NCBI RefSeq assembly: GCF_008831285.2
Contig: NC_045141.1
Coordinates: forward strand, 27,517,315-27,581,314
Direction of reading: 5' to 3'
From: Nymphaea colorata
Taxonomy: Eukaryota; Streptophyta; Magnoliopsida; Nymphaeales; Nymphaeaceae
DNA: 64,000 nucleotides
Made by a program: the position numbers and the translations under genes. The notes beneath the pieces were generated by a model. That model was not told the DNA's origin. It searched no databases and worked only from the letters and a program-made list of their open reading frames with translations. Positions 1-12,669 of the stretch are shown here, one piece after another. Position 1 is the first letter of the stretch, and each line of letters starts with the position of its first letter.

Positions 1-758
1 TTTAAATCGGTTTTCTAATTGTCTCATTTTTTAAAATGATTTATAAAAGAATCTATTCGGATCATATTAAGATTGAAATTGTGTTTTCTGAAATTTAAAA
101 TTTGGAAACACAAAATAAGAAAATATGAAATGTCAGGGGAAAAGCTGATGAGATCATCAAAACATGACGTCTGCAAACCGATCTGGATTCTGCACTAGGA
201 GTCTAGGGCGAAGGAGATTCGGTGGACCGAGAAATAATAGATGGGCAACTCGTCAGGCTAAGTAGGCTGCTAATGGATCAGATAAGGGCAGCAAACGCCT
301 AAAAGGTTGGAGTAGAATTGCACCGGTTGCACTTAAAATGGACAAACTCTAGATGCAGGCCACTTGTAATCCTTGAGAGGAAAAAAACAGTTTTCGAGTG
401 AAAACGGGTCATAATGAAATTCCTGACAAAAATAAATTGTTAAGAAAGCTGAAAATAGAAGAAATTTGGCTCCACGAAACACAAAAGAGGAAACATGGGG
501 AACTGGGACCCTGAATCAGCGGGTATGCACTTTAACACCCATTTTGGAAAACAATAGAAACGCCACCGACCAGTTGAACTCTAAACTTAAAGAAGCCAAT
601 CCAACTTGAAATTGGGATCTGGGACTGTGATGTTTTCTGTTCTTGAGGTCTGCTACATTTAGTCCGTCGGATGAAATTGACCTGCAACTAATATAAGTTT
701 TTGGTGAGCAAAGATCGTGCATCTTTGTCAAGCAATTTTTTGTTGGAATTCACATGTA

Positions 759-837
<79 letters not shown>

Positions 838-2175
838 GTGACACTAACTATCCATTTCTCACACACCTTACTTATAAACCATATATATATATATATATAT
901 ATTCGTGACACTAACTATCCATTTCTCACACACCTTACTTATAAACCATTTAATCCAACACGGTGCCTGATTGACAAAAAAAAAATAAGATAGATGGTTG
1001 AGAGAAAATGAGGAGAAAAAGATGACAGGTCTATACTTTTTCTTTAATTCTAAATTAATTTTAAATATTTCAAATTATTTCTACATTAAAACAAAAGCAA
1101 CACGCTCCGATATGTATCGATTATCAAACTAATACCTTACAGGATGGGGGTAAACAATGATAACTAATTGCTCTTCCAGTTCTTTTATTTTTGTTTTTAT
1201 ACTTTTTTTTTTGTTTGTGTTCATCCTCATTATGGCTATTAGCATATTCAGCCCCCAACTTAAGGATTTAACTAAAAAAAAAAAGATAAGACCGTTTCAT
1301 GGCTTTTTACCTCGGCATTTCAAATTAATTGGTGACGTCCATAAGCATTTCACAAAGAACACATGAAAAAACAGCCAAATATAAGGAAACGAATCGGGGA
1401 AGAGGGACTAAAAAGTTCACAAAAGGAAACAACGAGGGTGACGGAAAAGCAACATGAAAAAAGTGCCGTCTTAAATAGACAAAAACCACGGCTTCATGGT
1501 AACATGATGAAATGGTAATAATAAATATAGGGGGGAAATAATTGTTACTACAGAAACAGGACATGGACCGGCCCTGGTCCAGACCATCAAAGGTTTCTTC
1601 GTGAATTAGAAGCTGTTCTTTACGTTTCTTCTAACCTAGCTCAACAGCACTGAACCTTAGATGAAAGATGAGGCACCATGTTACAACCTGACATGAATTG
1701 AACTTTCCATGTCGGGGTAATCATCGCATCAATCGGATAAGGCACAAAAATTAGGACTGCCAACAGCAGACATGTATGGACAAGAAAAAGTTTCGAGATG
1801 ACATGCATCAACGAAAAAGATTTCAAGCTGCCATATCTAGACAACCAAAGACACCTCATCCCATGCTGACAGATAGTATGTAACATCTATCATCCCACCG
1901 CCAACATAGAAAACGAACCCCCTGCACATTGCACCTACAGGTATGGAATAGAGCCACTTGCAAGTTGCTCCTGGATTGCTCCATGTTGTCCTTTATCGTT
2001 ACAGAATCCCAAGCTGCACGACCATCTCTACAGAGCAGCAAAAAACAAAGTACACCATGCAAATAGAAATGAATCACTCATATCAAAAAAGTAGAATTTC
2101 TCAATCAGGTAAACTGATTTTCTAAATGACAGAAAGAAGAGAGGGACGGATGTCCATTCTTACATCTAAGGTCTC
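1..2175. other. Intergenic DNA, no gene recognised
   Basis: AT-rich sequence with only short, unconvincing open frames. It contains a compound microsatellite at about 763-834 and a short duplicated segment that follows it. The stretch at about 1640-2175 lies directly downstream of the minus-strand membrane/coiled-coil gene and may include its 3' untranslated region. No recognisable protein similarity was seen on either strand. Confidence 0.5.
763..951. repeat. (TC)n-(TA)n compound microsatellite plus 67-bp direct duplication
   Basis: A run of TC dinucleotides passes directly into a run of TA dinucleotides up to about 834. The following unit, about 50 bp starting attcgtgacactaactatcc, occurs at about 835-884 and again at about 902-951. 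A second short TA run separates the copies. The two copies are nearly identical by eye, which suggests slippage or unequal exchange seeded by the TA tract. Confidence 0.85.
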
Positions 2176-5100
2176 TCATATATGGCATTTCATCTTCACA
2201 GATTGAAGCTCATGCAACAAAGACTCCGTCCTTTTATGCAGGCTCTGCTTTTCCTGTTTCACCAATTGAAAAGCTTCAAATATTTGAAAAGGAAAATAAA
2301 GGCGGCCTGATAATACACCTTTTGCAGAACGGCTAGGTCACTTTTTGATTTCTCAGTTTCCTCTATCTTCTTCTCAAGTTCTTCTCTCACCTGCACGAGG
2401 GAAGCCAGTGACTTCATAAAACTACACGGAGCAGACTCTACCACGATAAGGTCTAAAGCATTTCATCTCACGAAAAAAGGGCAAAACGTGTTCTGAGCAA
2501 CTAACAGCATGACTGCATAGGATCATGACTAGGCAGCTGGAGAAACTCTTGCAGCAGAAGAAAAACAGGTGCTAAACTAATTTAAGATTTGAAACTCATG
2601 AGCCTTGGCAAACCCAAGCCCCAGATTATTGCCTTTTTACTTTTTAGGGCTGATGAAGACAAAAATTATGATCTCTGAAGCTCTTGCTTTGTAGAGCTTC
2701 ACCACAATACCAGTACCTGCCTACCGGGTGCTCATATCATGTCCAAGAAACTCATATACCAGGATATTCCAGTATTAACACAATGGTTATACCAGCTTTC
2801 TCAGATGGTCAGCTCGAATAATGTCCAGGCAACTCATAGACCAGGGTATCTCTTTATAAATCCACTACTTACTTATATACTAGCCTTCTCAAATGGTTGT
2901 TTGAGGTTCAGAAATCAATAAAATGTTGACCCTGTTACATTACGAAGAGGAAACACCAGTTCAGGGGACAGGACCCAGGACAGACTGACCCCATCATAGG
3001 CAGATCACAGGTTAGTTAAACCTCTGGGTAATCTGCTAGATCAGCTTTCTAGTTAGGGACATGCACCCTGGATACCACCAAACCCTTGAGTATGAGTTCC
3101 AACTCACGGACTTCATCTACATGAAAACGAAAATCAGCTAACCCGACATACCATAACATTATGAGCTAAATCTTGCCCGATAGAACCAATTGGAAGGTTT
3201 TAACATAAGAAAGCTCTGAACTCTAGCATAAGAGAGCTCTGAATCCTTTTTCCTTTTGTGGAAGGAAACTTTGTCAAGGTTACAAAGCATTAGCGCTTTG
3301 CCTGCATCTGAAGCAAGCACCGCATGAAAAGGTAAAATTTTAGCAGATACATTTAGATGCTGGGAGGCAAATATTTGCAGCCAGGACAGCTCCCTTGACT
3401 TGATAAGCCAGAAATAGAGCCTTCAACACAGTCTTATCTAACAGACTGAGCAAAAAATGAAGGACATTGGTTGGAGAGGTTAGAAACTAAAATTGCCTCG
3501 TATATTGAGCTTCTGCAACTAGCACAAAGCGGTCTTATTCATTTATAAACTGCAAACTAATTCCAACAACCTTTGCCCAGAACACAAAAGATCATCTTCC
3601 ACCAGCACATGTTCCTCCTTGGGAACCACTCATGAGACATAATGGAACAAAGATGACTTCAAACTTTTCTATGACAAAAAACTATATGCAAGAGGATGGA
3701 TTCACGGATCTCTCTCACTGTCACCCCATCTTCCTAATGGACATGAGCATCACATTTAAGCTCATTAGTCATTACCTAGGTTATTAGTGAGTACGTGAAG
3801 GAAAACATGCCTGATCTCACTTCCTTTATCCAAAATGCTTTCTTTGAAAGCCTGCTACATTCACAATTGTCTGTTCTGGGGAAGAAGGTCCATCCACTTG
3901 ACTATCTTCATTAAGACACCTGTCATCATTTATAAAGTTGATTTTGTTAAAGCTGCAGATACTTGGAGTTATTGCCCTATGTAATGGAACTTGGGGATAA
4001 TACCCATTGCTAGGTAGCTTGCACATTCAAGAATGAAGACCTCACAACTTCCTAACACAACACCTTGTTAGGAAAATGTTTCTACCCTTTCTAACAACTG
4101 TGCCAGCTGGGGTACCTTCGTTCATGCCAAACATAAACCTACTGGTTCCAGTTTTTAGCAGTCCAAATTACAGATGCTGCTCCAGGTCTCTGCAAAAGCT
4201 AAGGAGTTCGCTTACTTAACTTTCTTCATCATTTGTTGAGTGTCTTGGCTTGCTCCACTTTTAGACAAAAAAACTAGTAAATATGACTTTCACAGCGTCT
4301 TCTGTTTTCACTTTTCGCAAAAGGACACCATGGGTGGGCCATGTTAGAACTATAAGCTCTCTAAATGATAACTCAGATATTAGGAACAGGCCTTCTTCAC
4401 ACTCTCCTAAGTCGTAACATTCATTTTATGTGGTATATGTGTGGTACCATCCATCAGAGGGTGGCAACACCTTGCCCCCATCATCTGACATTTTATTTGT
4501 CATTGGGACTTGCTATATGATTTCTTCTATCATACAGTGGACGTCCTTCTGTAGGGGTGCATGTGGGCCTTGGATGGACCTCCAAATGTAAAAACTTCTT
4601 GTGTGTGGAAGCCTGGAAGGCCATTTTTGTCGGGTCTACACCCTTCAGCTCCTTCAATGAGCAGGTTCTCACTTCTCTGATGAGGTCAAAGCCTGCCATG
4701 TATTTGTCAAACTGAAGATACCAATCCATACACTATTGTGTCTTGCATCTTCTTCCTTCATCCACTACACAAGTGTGAAACAAACTGAAAGCCCTGTTTA
4801 AACTTGAAACAATAACATATGATTCTCCTGCCTGATTGCTATACAGATCCAAGGAAAGAAGGTAACATCTTGCAAGACCTAGGAGAACGTTTCTTATTCT
4901 GGGTATCGTTGTATCATCCGTCCCATGTTCCTGGCACACATCTATGATATACTTGTTCCTTTCTCCAGCCTAGCAACTTTTTGTTACACTTGTCTTTTGG
5001 TTCCAATTTCTTGCTTCCCACGTTCTCTTCTCTTGCAACTTCACTTGTCATCTTTAATCATATATATCATGAGTGAATGACGACTTTGGCTATTCAGCAT

Positions 5101-6545
5101 CACCCAATTATCTAACCAGGGTCGAGAGAAAAAACAAAGTGAAAAAGGTGTAAATTAATATTAGATTACAAAAATGTTCATCACTTTTTTCTCCTTGTTT
5201 GTCTCTTAACTGTCAATAACTTGAATGACCCCAATTAAATGGCTGGGTGATTCTAAAAAGCTAGTCACCATTCAATTTTCCTATAGATATATACAGGGGG
5301 CCTTGAATTGCCACAGCCAAGCATTTCTACGGCCCTCAATATCGTGAGGATTCAGTCCACACACACACATATATATAGGGAAAAAAAATAAAAGTGACAA
5401 TCCAAGAGAATGAAAGATGTAGCAATGAAAGATGTAGCAAGAGGCAGGAATTTGATGTTTATGGTACAAGACCAAAGAGCGTGTCATCCGCTCGGAAAAT
5501 AAATCAGGAATGGGCTAGCCAATGTAGAAAATTTGTTCAAAAACAGTTCATGACTTAAAGATGGCCACTTCATAAAAATATTACGTCCATAAATTACACA
5601 ACTCTAGCTTTGAAACAGTAGTTCTTTATCTATGGTGTCAAATTACAAGTTATGCGCGCGGTCAATCGATAGTTTGGAGTTGTAGAAGTTGTGACTAAAG
5701 CTCAATGTTGATATCGTTCACGTAGCGAGTCAGTGTTAGAACACTTTCCTAAGTGAAACTCCTTTAGTAATCTTCTTTTGAGAGACTAAATTTCACGAAA
5801 CTTGATTACCAACTCTTGATACAGACGGAGAACGTAGCGAAGTTAGCATCTTATAGAAACCGTAGAACGTCTGTATCTCTTGGTTCAACGTGTCAACGTT
5901 GATAACTAATCACACTTACATTGACAGTATAAGAGAGAAGAAACACGAAAGGACGCAAAGGCAAAGACAAGTATGCAGAAAAGGAAAGCAAAATTGTAAA
6001 AATTGTAATAACCGTTGATCGGGTCATACTCGAACCAATTCCTGCAGGTACTTGCCAGATCTCTGCACTTCTTCGTCATATTTCATCCTCCACTCGGCCG
6101 ATTCGTCCAAAGCTTCATTTTGGGCGCGCTCGAATTGCGATCTGCGAGTCTTAACGGCCGAAACAAAAGTAAGCCGACAGTGGAAAACACAGAATAGTGA
6201 AAGATTCCCTTGAAAGAAAAGAAAGGGATACCACCGAAACACCAACAAACAAGAGGCAGAGTAAAACTCTTATTATCTTAATGCGATTCCGCTCATTTTA
6301 CTGGGGCAAGAAATAATCCAGAAAAGCGGTAACATTGGCCATTACCCTAATCAAGCATCCAGGATTCTGTTTATTCATGAGACAGAGTGGGGGGGGAGAG
6401 AGAGAGATGACCTCATGATTTCTGCATCTCGCAAGGAGATGTAAGAACTGACACTCCAGAGCTTCAAGTAGACTGTACAACCAATGACCATCATGATAAC
6501 TAGGCCTACGAAGGTGAACCCCCTCGTCGGAGCGTTACCCCTCAT
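2176..6545 (-). CDS. Single-pass membrane protein with coiled-coil tail, 4 exons
   Basis: No named family is recognised. Exons, in gene order, are 6545-6412, 6141-6030, 2390-2319 and 2253-2176, with stop TGA at 2178-2176. All introns are GT-AG, and the joins keep one frame: phase 2 after exon 1, phase 0 after exons 2 and 3. The 131-residue product starts MRGNAPTRGF. It has one hydrophobic segment at about residues 10-28 (FTFVGLVIMMVIGCTVYL), then an almost wholly charged helical region (about 45-128) rich in E/K/R/Q with heptad-like leucines, for example QELVRVREELEKKIEETEK. It looks like an N-terminal signal anchor with a coiled-coil domain, probably on the endomembrane system (inferred). 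The first intron is short (270 bp), the second is 3.6 kb and the third 65 bp. The donor after exon 1 (GTCATC) is weak, so that junction is the least certain. Confidence 0.72.
2391..6029 (-). other. Large second intron of the membrane/coiled-coil gene
   Basis: This 3.6-kb stretch separates exon 2 (donor GTATGA at 6029-6024) from exon 3 (acceptor ending CTCGTGCAG at about 2391-2399). It holds no convincing coding sequence. Short frames of 60-80 codons on both strands show no known domains. No LTR ends or terminal inverted repeats were recognised inside it. Confidence 0.55.
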
Positions 6546-9500
6546 AACCCTATTCTGACGGGAAAGTCGCCTCTCTCCCCTTTCGTCTTCTTATTCTTCT
6601 TCCACTAGGAAGAAGAGCAGAGGCAGATCAAAGGGGAAGTCGAAAAGGGGAGAGCCAGGGTCTATGGTTTCATGCATTCACTATCACGATGGCTCCACTT
6701 CTCTCCCGCCCGTCCGAGTCGCACGGAGACGAAGTCGGGGCGGAGCTCTCAGTCGCAGCCCGAGCTAGGCACGGTTGCTTATCAAAGCCGACGTTTGACC
6801 TGGCTTTTGCTTCCTCGATCAACTAAGCAAGTCTACCAGAAGGCCAAACCAGTCGTCAGAGAGTCGCATGGAGTTCAAATTCATGAACCCCCCTTACTTA
6901 CTTGGGAAGGAACCCCCGGCTTGCTTTTCATCGAAGTCATCGCCAGAGTCACAAGTGCAACAGTAGTACAGGGAGAGGAAAGGGAGGATGGAGAGAGAGC
7001 GTGGGTTCTAGTCGGCGGCATGCACACGCCAAGGCTCCTTGGCTGACAGCAGATCAGGTTAGCAAATGAAGGGAATAGATTTGCTAATGAAAGCAGAAAA
7101 GTTACAACTAAGGGGAATGTAGCTGTTCATGATGGCCTCTTCCCATCTTTGCCTTTTCCTCTTCCTCAAGTTGATAAGCAGGCTGGGCCCCAATGGAAGC
7201 TTGAATTACGGGTAGCCTGAAACTAGGAACAACGTAATCGTACTAAATACGTTGTGGGTTTGGACATATATTGCGTACCTTGCATTTTATTAAAATTTTT
7301 AGATTTAAATGAATAACTAAAAACTAAGGTTGTGTTTGCATGGCATCATGAAGAATGGCGTTTTCGGAAAACCAGATTTCGTAAAGACCAAGTTGTTTTA
7401 ACATGTTTGAAAAATCTGACTTGTATGTTTAGGTGACAAGATGTTTAGTTTTTTAAACCTGGTTTTTGTTTCGATAAAAAAAAAATGAATTTGTGTTGTA
7501 AATACGGTGATATAGCAAAATATTTGAGAGGGCAGAACCCAATTTTGTATGAAAAACTTAATGGAAACTAGTTTTATCAAGCCCCAATTTTGGTTACGTG
7601 ATAAACACAATTTTGCCGTTACCCAAATATCCTAAAATGGCCAACTAGTGTTTCGCCTCCAAAATGCCATTTTAGTTTTGACATCCAAATAGCCCATAGC
7701 TTTCCAAAAAATTAATAAAATGATGTTTTCCTTGTGAACTGGACACGACCTAAATTATTTAAATTAAATAATATGAGTACTATATAAAGTTTGTGTGACA
7801 TGCAGTCAATCTTAGGCATACCCCAACCCTTTTGTTACTAGGCTAGGCTAGGAGAAAGAAGAGGTAGGGATGTCAATGTACATTTTACAATATCTGCTTT
7901 TTTGGAAATCTATGTATCATTTTCTAATATAAATTCAAATTTGGACAAAAAAATTATATATCATATCTTAATCCAAAGTCCGAATTCATAATTTGAATCT
8001 AATTTTTAGAATAACATCCAAATATGAATCCGACTTTCAAACTGAATTCAAACCACATTATAATGAGTGTAGGATATTTATTGAAAATATGTATGATTCA
8101 ATCTGGATTCGAGTCTGGTCAGTATTACTTAAATCCGATTTTTTTATATGAATCCGGTTGGATGTCATTAATCCAATTCAAATTTGTAATAAGGTATCAA
8201 ATTTTGGACTTCCTTTTATGCGGTTTAGTCGACTATTAAATCAGATCTACTGACATCCTTAGGAAGGAAGAGGACTTTAAGTGAGTTCACCAAAGAGTGG
8301 TGAGCCACAGAGAGTGTGTAGGAGGTGGGTGAGAACTATCTCGCTGCTACAAAGGAAGGGCAGAATCAAACAAGAGACACTCCTCACCTCACCTAATCAA
8401 TCGATTAGGTAGGATACACCCATTGAGGGCGAGGAAGAGAGAGAGATTATAATTGCTGCACGAAGGAAAGTTAATTGGAGATGGCTGGCTGGATGCCCTT
8501 TTTTTCCTTCAAAAAAGTCCAATATTCTAATGAATCAAAGTTAATTGCGTATGAAGGAATGCATCTGAAACACAATCGTTGGTTATTTTCAGGAAAAATA
8601 GAGAAGCGAGGAGCCAGCCCTCCATACGTCCAGGGACATGGTTGGGATTCGTGCCAAGGCAACGCTGGCCCTCCCCTTCCCTACATGTCACGCACGAGCC
8701 ATATGTTGATCATCATACGACCTGCGTGCGTCGGTTCTAGTGTATCTTTGTTACCGTTTTACGGTTTACTATCTTGACCCATAGTTGTCCCCTTTTTCAC
8801 CGCCTTCTTTTTGGACAGATACCAAGCAGGACGCTCATCTGCCTTGGTAGCCTAAGTTCTTCTTTCTTGCTGGTAGCTGGTCCGACATTGTCTTGATTGC
8901 AAGTCCTTTTTTTTACTTTCACCTTCAGTCAGCATGGTTGGTAATTTACCTGACAGTCTTGGTTGGTTCATTTGTTGATGGTGACTCGCTGCCTTGGTTG
9001 GATGCATTGTGACATATTATTTATGTTCTTCATGTTATCTTTTATTTTTTTTGTTTTCTTTGTTAATTTTTCTCTTATGTTACTTTTATCTTCTTCTCTT
9101 GTCTATATGGATTGGAGACACCTTATCACCACATTTTGTTTTTGAGGAATTTTTATTTTGTCATCTCCTTTTCTCTTCTCTTTTTCATAAGTGTTCGTAT
9201 GTCTATTGACATGTAGCTGCGTCACGCTCAGTCGGACATGAATGGCTTCTGAAGTTTCAAAAGTGCAAGAAGAAAGCTCTTCCACTCTCTTCATGATCGT
9301 TGTCTTCCCTTTTTAGTATGTCTACCCATGTGATGTGCATGGTGATAGGCGATGACGGTGCACTTCACTTGAGTTTGTTTAGGCGGCCTTTATTTGTCGG
9401 AGCAAATAAAGATCCATGAATTTCTGTCCATGGATAAGCGCTTATTCATGGATAAGGTTTTTTTAGCCGTGTGTGAATTGGGCAGACGTTTGTCCATGGT

Positions 9501-9676
9501 AATGTTTTTATCCGTTTGAATGCAACATAGACGTCACAAAAATAGTGCAGTTATGAAAAAAAATGACCGTTGTGAGCTTCATTGCTTACAATAATAGTTC
9601 CTATTTGTTGCAAAGACATGAATTCACAATGTGCAATAAAGGAATCCACTGCATTTGGATTGCAAATTGCAATACC
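6546..9676. other. Intergenic DNA, no gene recognised
   Basis: A plus-strand open frame of 124 codons at 6672-7046 lies just upstream of the membrane/coiled-coil gene on the opposite strand. It has no recognisable domain and is more likely promoter-side sequence. The rest is AT-rich. About 7325-7700 has ends resembling small DNA transposons (see the separate entry). Nothing else can be assigned. Confidence 0.5.
7325..7705. mobile_element. Possible MITE-like sequence
   Basis: The left edge (ggttgtgtttgcatggcat) and the reverse complement of the right edge (gggctatttggatgtcaaaa) are loosely alike. The interior is AT-rich, non-coding and has the 'gtttgcatgg...catccaaatag' flavour common in plant MITEs. 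A related stretch begins near 63322. The inverted repeat is imperfect and no target duplication was established, so this is only a suggestion. Confidence 0.25.
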
Positions 9677-9889
9677 CTATAAACACATGCAACCGGTAAT
9701 TATGGTGCTCCAAGTGATGACATCTCTCTCAAGCATTTGATCGAACAAATTAATTGCATCTCCGATACCGCTACATTTTGCATACAAGTTCAATAATGAA
9801 CTCTTCATGGACAAAGCAGATGAGTGCCCATTGCGGATGGACAAACCTAAGCTCGAAAAAAATGAACAAATGTGGAGATATGGCTCCAT
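9677..9889 (-). pseudogene. Pentatricopeptide-repeat (PPR) protein fragment
   Basis: The minus-strand translation contains SSLLNLYAKCSGIGDAINLF followed closely by DQMLERDVITWSTIITG. This is the typical PPR pattern of plant organelle RNA-editing and RNA-processing factors (L/YAKC...A..(V/L)FD.M..RDV.TW...I.G). Only about one and a half repeats survive, followed by a stop, and no mitochondrial targeting region or further repeats flank it. It is a relic of a duplicated PPR gene rather than a functional gene. Confidence 0.7.
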
Positions 9890-11182
9890 CCGTTTCAGTC
9901 TACTGCCGTGTGTTAGTCCTACACCGAATTAGCCAGTTCCGTCGCACGCGCGCGGATATCAGGGACTGGGAGGCCCGATGAGATGAGATGAGATGACCCA
10001 AAATCAGGGACATTTAAGTCATTTCCTTCACACACAAGAAAGGAAAAGCAAATCATCATAGTGGGGACGCAGCGCAGAAAGAAGGCCGGGCCGGGCCGGC
10101 CACTAATTTCCTTTTCGTGGGGAGGCACTGACTGCAGCAGGTAGGTAGGAGGAGACGAGGCCACTAGTTTTCGCGGATACGCGTCCACGCATGCAACTCA
10201 TTCTGTCCGCACCTCTATCTATCTATCTCCCATACAGAAATGCGTTATGCTTTGATTCTTTATCTCCCATACAGAAATGTATTTTGTTTATTTATATTTG
10301 CACGCATACATCTCATCTGTAAACAAAGTTGCCATCCATCCACCCCAGAAATGAAGGGGCGATGGAGCTATTTCTGATTGCCTATTTGCCTCCCAGGCTT
10401 CTCCTTTGTCTGAGGCTTAGGAGTCGATTATCGTGTTCATTCTTTCTTTTTTTTTTTCCTATGCGAAGTAATATATATATATATATATTTTTCTCATGGA
10501 TAACATTTCTTGTTTGTTTTCCCTTTCCCGTTTGGCTGCAAATGAGTGCAATGTAGTCAAGAAGCAAACTTTCGGACACGAAGCTGACAGGCAATATATG
10601 GACTATGGGGTCAATCACGGCATTTTTTACGCAACCAGGCAGCTTATTTGAACTTTCGCCTCCACCGACCACAACGATGAAGAAGAAGAGAAGAAACCGA
10701 TGAAGACGGCATGCAACAAGCGTTCTGAAGGATGAGCACCAACATATTCCTCAACTGAAATTTGTTGTACGACATTCCCAGAACACAAAAGCAAAGAAAC
10801 GAGAATCTAACTGTAACATTACTATCCGAAAAAACGAACAAAAAGAAGTTATTTTCTCCGGTTTCATTATTTATTCTAACAACTACAAAGATATCATCCT
10901 ATACGAACAACCATCAAACGCGAGAAGAGAGAGAGAGAGAGAGAAAAAAAAAGGGGGTCTTTCGCTGCTACAGCAGTGTAGAAAGAAGAAAGGACAAAAA
11001 CGGAGGAGAAAATGAAGGTCAACACAAAAGAAAATTGAAAGACGATGATTACAAAACGGTCAGCAGATTGAGAAGAAGAGAAGGCGATCCCTCCCTTTCT
11101 TCTCAGACAGACGGCCTTCAACAAAATTTCTCGGAAATAGGTGCCCTGAAAATTGTGGAGTTGACGAAGAGGAGAAGTTACT
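9890..11182. other. Intergenic DNA between PPR fragment and S40 gene
   Basis: Contains a short GATGA repeat (about 9978-9996), a small direct repeat of 'tatctcccatacagaaatg' (about 10223 and 10261), a TA run near 10470 and a GA run near 10926. The part next to 11183 is probably the 3' untranslated region of the S40 gene. The open frames here are mirror images of that gene or low complexity. Confidence 0.5.
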
Positions 11183-11698
11183 TTAGTCCTGAAAGCCGGT
11201 CTGCTTCCAAATGGCATTGCGGACTCTGCTGAGATCTCTGCCTTTGAGCGTCCGCCCCACGCCCTGATGCACCGAGAAGGAGGCCATCCGAACCCTCGCC
11301 ACCAACTCGTGGGGTGGGATCATGCTGCTGCCGCCGCCGCCGTCACCGCCGGCGTCCTCCTCCTCCTCGTACTCGACTCCCCCGCCTCTGCTCCTGCTGA
11401 AATCCTCTCTCAAGATCTTGGACCAGTCAGGGATGTTCACGGGCGCCGAAGAAGAGGAGTTTACCTTGTTGCCGGAAACAGGGGAGGGCTTGGCGGCGGG
11501 AATCATCCGAGACGTCGCCCCGGCCCGCTTGATGTTACTGGACGGCTTGATCGGGCTCTTGTACACCGTCTCATGCTTGCCGTCAATCTCCGAGGACACG
11601 GAGTGCAGGTTCCACACGTCCTCTTCGTCAAACTCGCAGAGCATCTCTGTGTTGTTCGGAAATCCAGTGGTTCTCGCAGACAAGAGCCTTGCCGCCAT
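11183..11698 (-). CDS. S40-like senescence regulator (DUF584), intronless
   Basis: A single uninterrupted frame of 171 codons from ATG 11698 (context GAATGGCGG) to TAA at 11185-11183. Three blocks of the plant S40/DUF584 family can be read. These are an N-terminal acidic block EFDEEDVWNL (about residues 23-32), a middle VNIPDWSKIL block (about 87-96), and the conserved C-terminal block PPHELVARVRMASFSVHQG followed by GRTLKGRDLSRVRNAIWKQ (about 126-163). A glycine/aspartate-rich linker (about 107-125) precedes the last block. Family members are small, mostly nuclear proteins linked to leaf senescence and stress responses; their biochemical role is not settled. Length and lack of introns fit the family. 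An upstream in-frame extension begins only with TTG, so the ATG at 11698 is preferred. Confidence 0.9.
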   Translation of the reverse strand: MAARLLSARTTGFPNNTEMLCEFDEEDVWNLHSVSSEIDGKHETVYKSPIKPSSNIKRAGATSRMIPAAKPSPVSGNKVNSSSSAPVNIPDWSKILREDFSRSRGGGVEYEEEEDAGGDGGGGSSMIPPHELVARVRMASFSVHQGVGRTLKGRDLSRVRNAIWKQTGFQD

Positions 11699-11900
11699 TC
11701 GTGTGTCCTTTTTTCCCCCCTCTTGTTTCTCCAATTTGGTTTTTCCCCTTTCCTTCCTTCCTCCCGTGGTGGTGGTGGCGGCAAGGATCGGTAGTCAGAA
11801 GAATACTTAGGAACACAACACCTGCTTCCTCTCGCCGACACCCCCTTCGATTAATCCCCTTTCCCTCTTTCCCCTTTGCCGCGACAGCTTCCCATGCTAT

Positions 11901-11909
11901 GCATATATT
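11901..11909 (-). promoter_or_regulatory. Possible TATA box of S40-like gene
   Basis: On the minus strand the sequence reads GAATATATGCATAG about 200 bp upstream of the ATG at 11698. The position suits a TATA element with a 5' untranslated region of about 170 bp. The evidence is only composition and position. Confidence 0.3.
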
Positions 11910-12660
11910 CACACGGAAAACACAGCAGAGAGAGGGGGCCCACCAATAACTGGATAAGATCGCTTGCCGTCTACAATCAAATGACGAAAACATCCTTACC
12001 AGTTCTGGACCACCGACGCAACGGGACGGATGATTTGATTTCCCCCGTCGCCTCGGCCGAAGAAATAAAAGAGCTACCCATGGTTGGTATAAAGTTGTTC
12101 ATACTTCTTACTTACTGGCCATCCCGCCCCTCGACTGGGAAACGTTTTAAGGTAGTGTTTGCTCCCCTGAAGTATGGGACGAAGTGTTTCCGTAAAAGCT
12201 TAATTTTGGAATCTGTTGGAACAGGAAAATTCCAACTTCCAGCAGTGTTTGATGAGTAATGCCTAGGGCGATGCTTGAGGTTCTGGTGGAATGCTCCTTC
12301 CTGCAGTTTTCAGCTCAAGATGCAACGGCACGGCACGGCACCGACCCTATTTCCAACCATAGTGCATTGTTACTCCATATGCGAGAAAGCACACTGCAGT
12401 TGTGGGGAAAGATGATTTTTAAATTCTTTAATTGTTGAGTAACAAGGCCAGAGCGCGAAGATGTTGAGAGACCAATTTCACAGGCTGCCCAATGCTCACC
12501 CTAGCAAGAAAGTCTCTCGTGGTCGAACCAACATGACATGGGAACATAAATAAGCGCGTCCAATCCCTTATTAAGCAGGAATTAGGCACAAACACAATAT
12601 ATATGTAGATAACAGAGGTAAATTTGACACACCCTTCTTGAATCAGAATTACGATGTAAG
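11910..12660. other. Intergenic DNA, nothing recognised
   Basis: Upstream flank of the S40-like gene. It contains no open frame with a recognisable domain and no clear repeat boundary. A few short frames run through it on the plus strand without known motifs. Confidence 0.5.
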
Positions 12661-12669
12661 CAGAAATCC

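Noticed and set aside
717-993. Open frames of 63-79 codons with SLSLSL and IYIYIY runs
   Set aside because: They are direct translations of the TC/TA microsatellite.
10762-11232. Plus-strand 156-codon frame
   Set aside because: Low-complexity K/R/E-rich translation antisense to the 3' region of the S40-like gene; no domain.
11267-11841. Several frames of 110-175 codons on both strands
   Set aside because: They overlap the GC-rich S40-like coding region and are its shadows; only the frame 11698-11183 has family motifs.
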